Below, one piece after another: positions 60,518 to 64,000 of a stretch of DNA of 64,000 nt. The notes beneath the pieces were generated by a model. It was not told the origin of the DNA, did no database searches, and saw only the letters and a list, made by a program, of their open reading frames with translations. The position numbers and the translations under genes are program-made. Origin of the DNA: Micromussa lordhowensis (taxonomy: Eukaryota > Cnidaria > Anthozoa > Scleractinia > Lobophylliidae); contig OZ026601.1 of assembly GCA_964020085.1 (NCBI GenBank), positions 29,116,618 to 29,180,617 on the forward strand, written 5' to 3'. Within the stretch, counting starts at the first letter, position 1, and each line of letters begins with the position of its first letter.

Positions 60518-62049
60518 TTGAGCATTTTCCCTTGGTCCCCCCTTGGCAAAATCTCATAAAATGGCCGATTTAGGTGTCCTTGCCAAATTTGTCATAACGT
60601 GGCTCTACGGACACTTATGGAGCCGCAGTTTGCAGAAAAATGTTGTCCTATGTTTGCGCTTCAAGTGCATACTAATTAGGAGATGATGCCATTTGCGCCA
60701 GGTGTTTTTGAAGCCCCTATAGTCGGCCTACTTTTTTGAGCATTTTCCCTTGGTCCCCCCTTGGCAAAATCTCAGAAAAGGGCCGATTTAAGTAACCTTG
60801 CCAAATTTGTGATAACTCGGCTATACGGACACTTATGGAGCCGCAGTTTGCAGCAAAATGTTGTCCTATGTTTGCACTTCCAGTGCATACTAATTAGGAG
60901 ATGATGCCATTTGCGCCAGGGTGTTTTTGAAGCCCCTATAGTCGGCTTACTTTTTTGAGCATTTTGCCTTGGTCCCCCCTTGGCAAAATCTTAGAAAATG
61001 GCCGATTTAGGTGTCCTTGCCAAATTTGTCATAACTCGGCTCTACGGACACTTATGGAGCCGCAGTTTGCAGCAAAATGTTGTCCTATGTTTGCACTTCA
61101 AGTGCATACTAATTAGGAGATGATGCCATTTGCGCCAGGGTGTTTTTGAAGCCCCTATAGTCGGCCTACTTTTTTGAGCATTTTCCCTTGGTCCCCCCTT
61201 GGCAAAATCTCAGAAAATGGCCGATTTAGGTGTCCTTGCCAAATTTGTCATAACTCGGCTATACGGACACTTATGGAGCCGCAGTTTGCAGCAAAATGTT
61301 GTCTTATCTTTGCACTTGAAGTGCATACTAATTAGGAGATGATGCCATTTGTGCCAGGATGTTTTTGAAGCCCCTATAGTCGGCCTACTTTTTTGAGCAT
61401 TTTTCCTTGGTCCCCCCTTGGCAAAATCTCAGAAAATGGCCGATTTAGGTGTCCTTGCCAAATTTGTCATAACTCGGCTATACGGACACTTATGGAGCCG
61501 CAGTTTGCAGCAAAATGTTGTCTTATCTTTGCACTTTAAGTGCATACTAATTAGGAGATGATGCCATTTGTGCCAGGATGTTTTTGAAGCCCCTATAGTC
61601 GGCCTACTTTTTTGAGCATTTTCCCTTGGTCCCCCCTTGGCAAAATCTCAGAAAATGGCCGATTTAGGTGTCCTTGCCAAATTTGTCATAACTCGGCTAT
61701 ACGGACACTTATGGAGCTGCAGTTTGCAGCAAAATGTTGTCCTATGTTTCCACTTCAAGTGCGTACTAATTAGGAGATGATGCCATTTGCGCCAGGGTGT
61801 TTTTGAAGCCCCTATAGTCGGCCTACTTTTTTGAGCATTTTCCCTTGGTCCCCCCTTGGCAAAATCTCAGAAAATGACCGATTTAGGTGTCCTTGCCAAA
61901 TTTGTCATAACTCGGCTATACGGACACTTATGGAGCCGCAGTTTGCAGCAAAATGTTGTCCTATGTTTGCACTTCAAGTGCATACTAATAAGGAGATGAT
62001 GCCATTTGCGCCAGGATGTTTTTGAAGCCCCTATAGTCGGCCTACTTTT
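60518..62049 (+). repeat. 7-monomer unit, 1532 bp
   Basis: Seven monomers; the first has CTCATAAAATGG with CGTGGCTCTACGG, GCGCTTCAAG and AGGTG (218 bp). The next has GTGATAACTCGG. Later members carry GTCTTATCTTTGC twice (61174 and 61393) and GAGCTGCAG with GTTTCCAC (61612). The first two types reappear from 62050, 1532 bp to the right, so this unit was at least partly duplicated. Confidence 0.82.
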
Positions 62050-62267
62050 TTGAGCATTTTGCCTTGGTCCCCCCTTGGCAAAATCTCATAAAATGGCCGA
62101 TTTAGGTGTCCTTGCCAAATTTGTCATAACGTGGCTCTACGGACACTTATGGAGCCGCAGTTTGCAGAAAAATGTTGTCCTATGTTTGCGCTTCAAGTGC
62201 ATACTAATTAGGAGATGATGCCATTTGCGCCAGGTGTTTTTGAAGCCCCTATAGTCGGCCTACTTTT

Positions 62268-62486
62268 TTGAGCATTTTCCCTTGGTCCCCCCTTGGCAAA
62301 ATCTCAGAAAAGGGCCGATTTAAATAACCTTGCCAAATTTGTGATAACTCGGCTATACGGACACTTATGGAGCCGAAGTTTGCAGTAAAATGTTGTCCTA
62401 TGTTTGCACTTCAAGTGCATACTTATAAGGAGATGATGCCATTTGCGCCAGGATGTTTTTGAAGCCCCTATAGTCGGCCTACTTTT
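62268..62486 (+). repeat. Chimeric monomer, T14-like left and P1 right
   Basis: The left part has AAAAGGGCC, TTAAATAACC and GTGATAACTCGG, as in the second monomer of the 7-monomer unit (60736). The right part has AAG/TAAAA, ACTTATAAGG and AGGATG as in P1, and P2 follows. It is a junction between two HOR families. Confidence 0.8.
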
Positions 62487-63797
62487 TTGAGCATTTTCCC
62501 TTGGTCCCCCCTTGGCAAAATCTCAGAAAATGGCCGATTTAGGTGTCCTTGCCAAATTTGTGATAACGCGGCTCTACGGACACTTATGGAGCCGCAGTTT
62601 GCAGAAAAATGTTGTCCTATGTTTGCACTTCAAGTGCATACTAATTAGGAGATGATGCCATTTGCGCCAGGTGTTTTTGAAGCCCCTATAGTCGGCCTAC
62701 TTTTTTGAGCATTTTCCCTTGGTCCCCCCTTGGCAAAATCTCGGAAAAGGGCCGATTTAAGTAACCTTGCCAAAGTTGTCATAACTCGGCTATACGGACA
62801 CTTATGGAGCCGCAGTTTGCAGCAAAATGTTGTCCTATCTTTGCACTTCCAGTGCATACTAATTAGGAGATGATGCCATTTGTGCCAGGATGTTTTTGAA
62901 GCCCCTATAGTCGGCCTACTTTTTTGAGCATTTTCCCTTGGTCCCCCCTTGGCAAAATCTCAGAAAATGGCCGATTTAGGTGTCCTTGCCAAATTTGTCA
63001 TAACTCGGCTATACGGACACTTATGGAGCCGCAGTTTGCAGCAAAATGTTGTCCTATGTTTGCACTTTAAGTGCATACTAATTAGGAGATGATGCCATTT
63101 GCGCCAGGGTGTTTTTGAAGCCCCTATAGTCGCCCTACTTTTTTGAGCATTTTCCCTTGGACCCCCTTGGCAAAATCTCATAAAATGGCCGATTTAGGTG
63201 TCCTTGCCAAATTTGTCATAACTCGGCTATACGGACACTTATGGAGCCGCAGTTTGCAGCAAAATGTTGTCCTATGTTTGCACTTCAAGTGCATACTAAT
63301 TAGGAGATGATGCCATTTGCGCCAGGGTGTTTTTGAAGCTCCTATAGTCGCCCTACTTTTTTGAGCATTTTCCCTTGGCCCCCCTTGGCAAAATCTCAGA
63401 AAATGGCCGATTTAGGTGTCCTTGCCAAATTTGTCATAACTCGGCTATACGGACACTTATGGAGCCGCAGTTTGCAGCAAAATGTTGTCCTATCTTTGCA
63501 CTTTAAGTGCATACTAATTAGGGGATGATGCCATTTGCGCCAGGGTGTTTTTGAAGCCCCTATAGTCGGCCTACTTTTTTGAGCATTTTCCCTTGGTCCC
63601 CCCTTGGCAAAATCTCAGAAAATGGCCGATTTAGGTGTCCTTGCCAAATTTGTCATAACTCGGCTATACGGACACTTATGGAGCCGCAGTTTGCAGCAAA
63701 ATGTTGTCCTATCTTTGCACTTTAAGTGCATACTAATTAGGGGATGATGCCATTTGCGCCAGGGTGTTTTTGAAGCCCCTATAGTCGGCCTACTTTT

Positions 63798-64000
63798 TTG
63801 AGCATTTTCCCTTGGTCCCCCCTTGGCAAAATCTCAGAAAATGGCCGATTTAGGTGTCCTTGCCAAATTTGTCATAACTCAGCTATACGGACACTTATGG
63901 AGCCGCAGTTTGCAGCAAAATGTTGTCCTATGTTTGCACTTCACGTGCATACTAATTAGGAGATGATGCCATTTGCGCCAGGGTGTTTTTGAAGCCCCTA
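63798..64000 (+). repeat. Partial monomer at right edge (P7)
   Basis: The first 203 bp of a monomer with CTCAGCTATACGG and CACTTCACGTGC, matching the P7-like unit at 59642. The array continues beyond the window. Confidence 0.9.

Larger units (their letters stand above)
1..64000 (+). repeat. Satellite array of ~219-bp monomers, whole window
   Basis: A head-to-tail tandem array fills the window: 291 complete monomers from 106 to 63797 plus partial units at both ends. The usual length is 219 bp. Variants of 211, 218, 220 and 221 bp come from small indels. Landmarks in each monomer, counted from TTGAGCATT as base 1, are a C6 run at 20-25, two AAAA tracts at 31-34 and 41-44, a variable block CTCGGCTATACGG at 81-93, a variable pair at 109 and 119, a dyad at 138-152, a variable base at 160, and a T6 tract across the monomer junction. 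All monomers lie in one orientation and none is interrupted by foreign DNA. The family is not one I recognise. Centromeric or pericentromeric location is inferred only from the array's size and higher-order structure. Confidence 0.98.
62050..64000 (+). repeat. Right-edge segment, chimera plus third partial P series
   Basis: Starts as a second copy of the 7-monomer unit (62050, 62268) and switches inside the 62268 monomer to P1. P2 (62487), P3 (62705), an extra monomer (62924) and P4 (63143), P5 (63361), P6 (63579) and P7 (63798) follow. P4 and P5 are each one base short in the C run (GGACCCCCTTGG near 63159-63170; GGCCCCCCTTGG near 63377-63388). Confidence 0.85.

Noticed and set aside
981..62025. 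Roughly ninety plus-strand frames of 64 residues (also 68-70 residues at 13851, 18887 and 51734)
   Set aside because: They begin mostly at TTG, recur with the monomer period, end at a TGA fixed in the satellite, and exist only where AATAAGG replaces AATTAGG. No ribosome site, codon bias or protein family signal supports them.
13712..63181. Minus-strand frames of 70-73 residues (13712-13927, 18748-18963, 53906-54118, 56087-56299, 62645-62857, 62960-63181)
   Set aside because: They arise where an indel such as the 218-bp contraction, the extra T or a shortened C run shifts frame across a monomer junction. The products are translations of the same satellite and do not resemble any family I know.
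1..64000. CRISPR array
   Set aside because: There is no short repeat separated by unique spacers; the entire 219-bp period is repeated, and no cas-like genes are present.
1..64000. CENP-B box
   Set aside because: I looked for the NTTCGNNNNANNCGGGN pattern on both strands of the monomer types. TTCG occurs only in one private T5 variant (CCCTTCG) and lacks the rest of the motif.
1..64000. Tandem-repeat protein gene
   Set aside because: 219 is divisible by three, but every frame has stops within each monomer or at its TGA. The 218, 220 and 211-bp units would destroy any long frame.
1..64000. Naming the species or a known satellite family
   Set aside because: I do not recognise the monomer. 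A database search with the consensus (for example Dfam, Repbase or nt) would be decisive, and I could not run one.

Overview
The whole 64 kb window is one uninterrupted satellite DNA array. It is built from a head-to-tail monomer of about 219 bp, always in the same orientation. I anchored each monomer on its TTGAGCATT motif. There are 291 complete monomers between 106 and 63797, flanked by a 105-bp partial unit at the left and a 203-bp partial unit at the right. The window holds no supportable gene, RNA gene, transposable element, CRISPR array or unique sequence. A hand count of one typical monomer gives 99 G+C of 219 (about 45%). The open frames that exist are by-products of the repeat: they start at TTG and recur with the satellite period.

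This points to a eukaryotic nuclear genome, in a centromeric, pericentromeric or other heterochromatic block assembled from long reads. I do not recognise the monomer family and cannot name the organism. A functional centromere cannot be claimed from sequence alone.

The interest lies in the layering above the monomer. The first 15 complete monomers (106-3388) define 15 types, called T1 to T15 here, plus the variants T7b, T12b and T13b. They differ at a few linked diagnostic sites. The order of types builds nested higher-order repeats (HORs): (1) 106-2075, T1-T9, a piece of a 27-monomer unit; (2) 2076-8640, five tandem copies of a 6-monomer HOR of 1313 bp (T10-T15); (3) 8641-21120, 11- and 12-monomer units alternating, with a 5036-bp super-period; (4) 22435-28345, a 27-monomer unit of 5911 bp; (5) 28346-33163, two 11-monomer units; (6) 33164-44114, an irregular stretch that includes a second copy of 31192-36229 displaced by 6790 bp, and a 1095-bp 5-monomer tandem duplication; (7) 44115-53309, the 27-monomer unit again, followed by a partial copy; (8) 53310-64000, a more diverse region with a 10-monomer HOR of 2181 bp and a 7-monomer duplication.

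Rare private mutations are shared between corresponding copies: an extra T, a +2 insertion and an 8-bp deletion. They show the copies descend from block duplications, and they allow some ordering of events. Chimeric monomers mark unequal crossover or conversion sites. The monomer also carries short dyads (TGCACTT-N-AAGTGCA and TTTGCAGCAAA) that fall on type-diagnostic positions, and small internal direct repeats (11 bp and 37 bp) that may be traces of its origin. All similarity statements are by-eye comparisons; no percent identities were computed.
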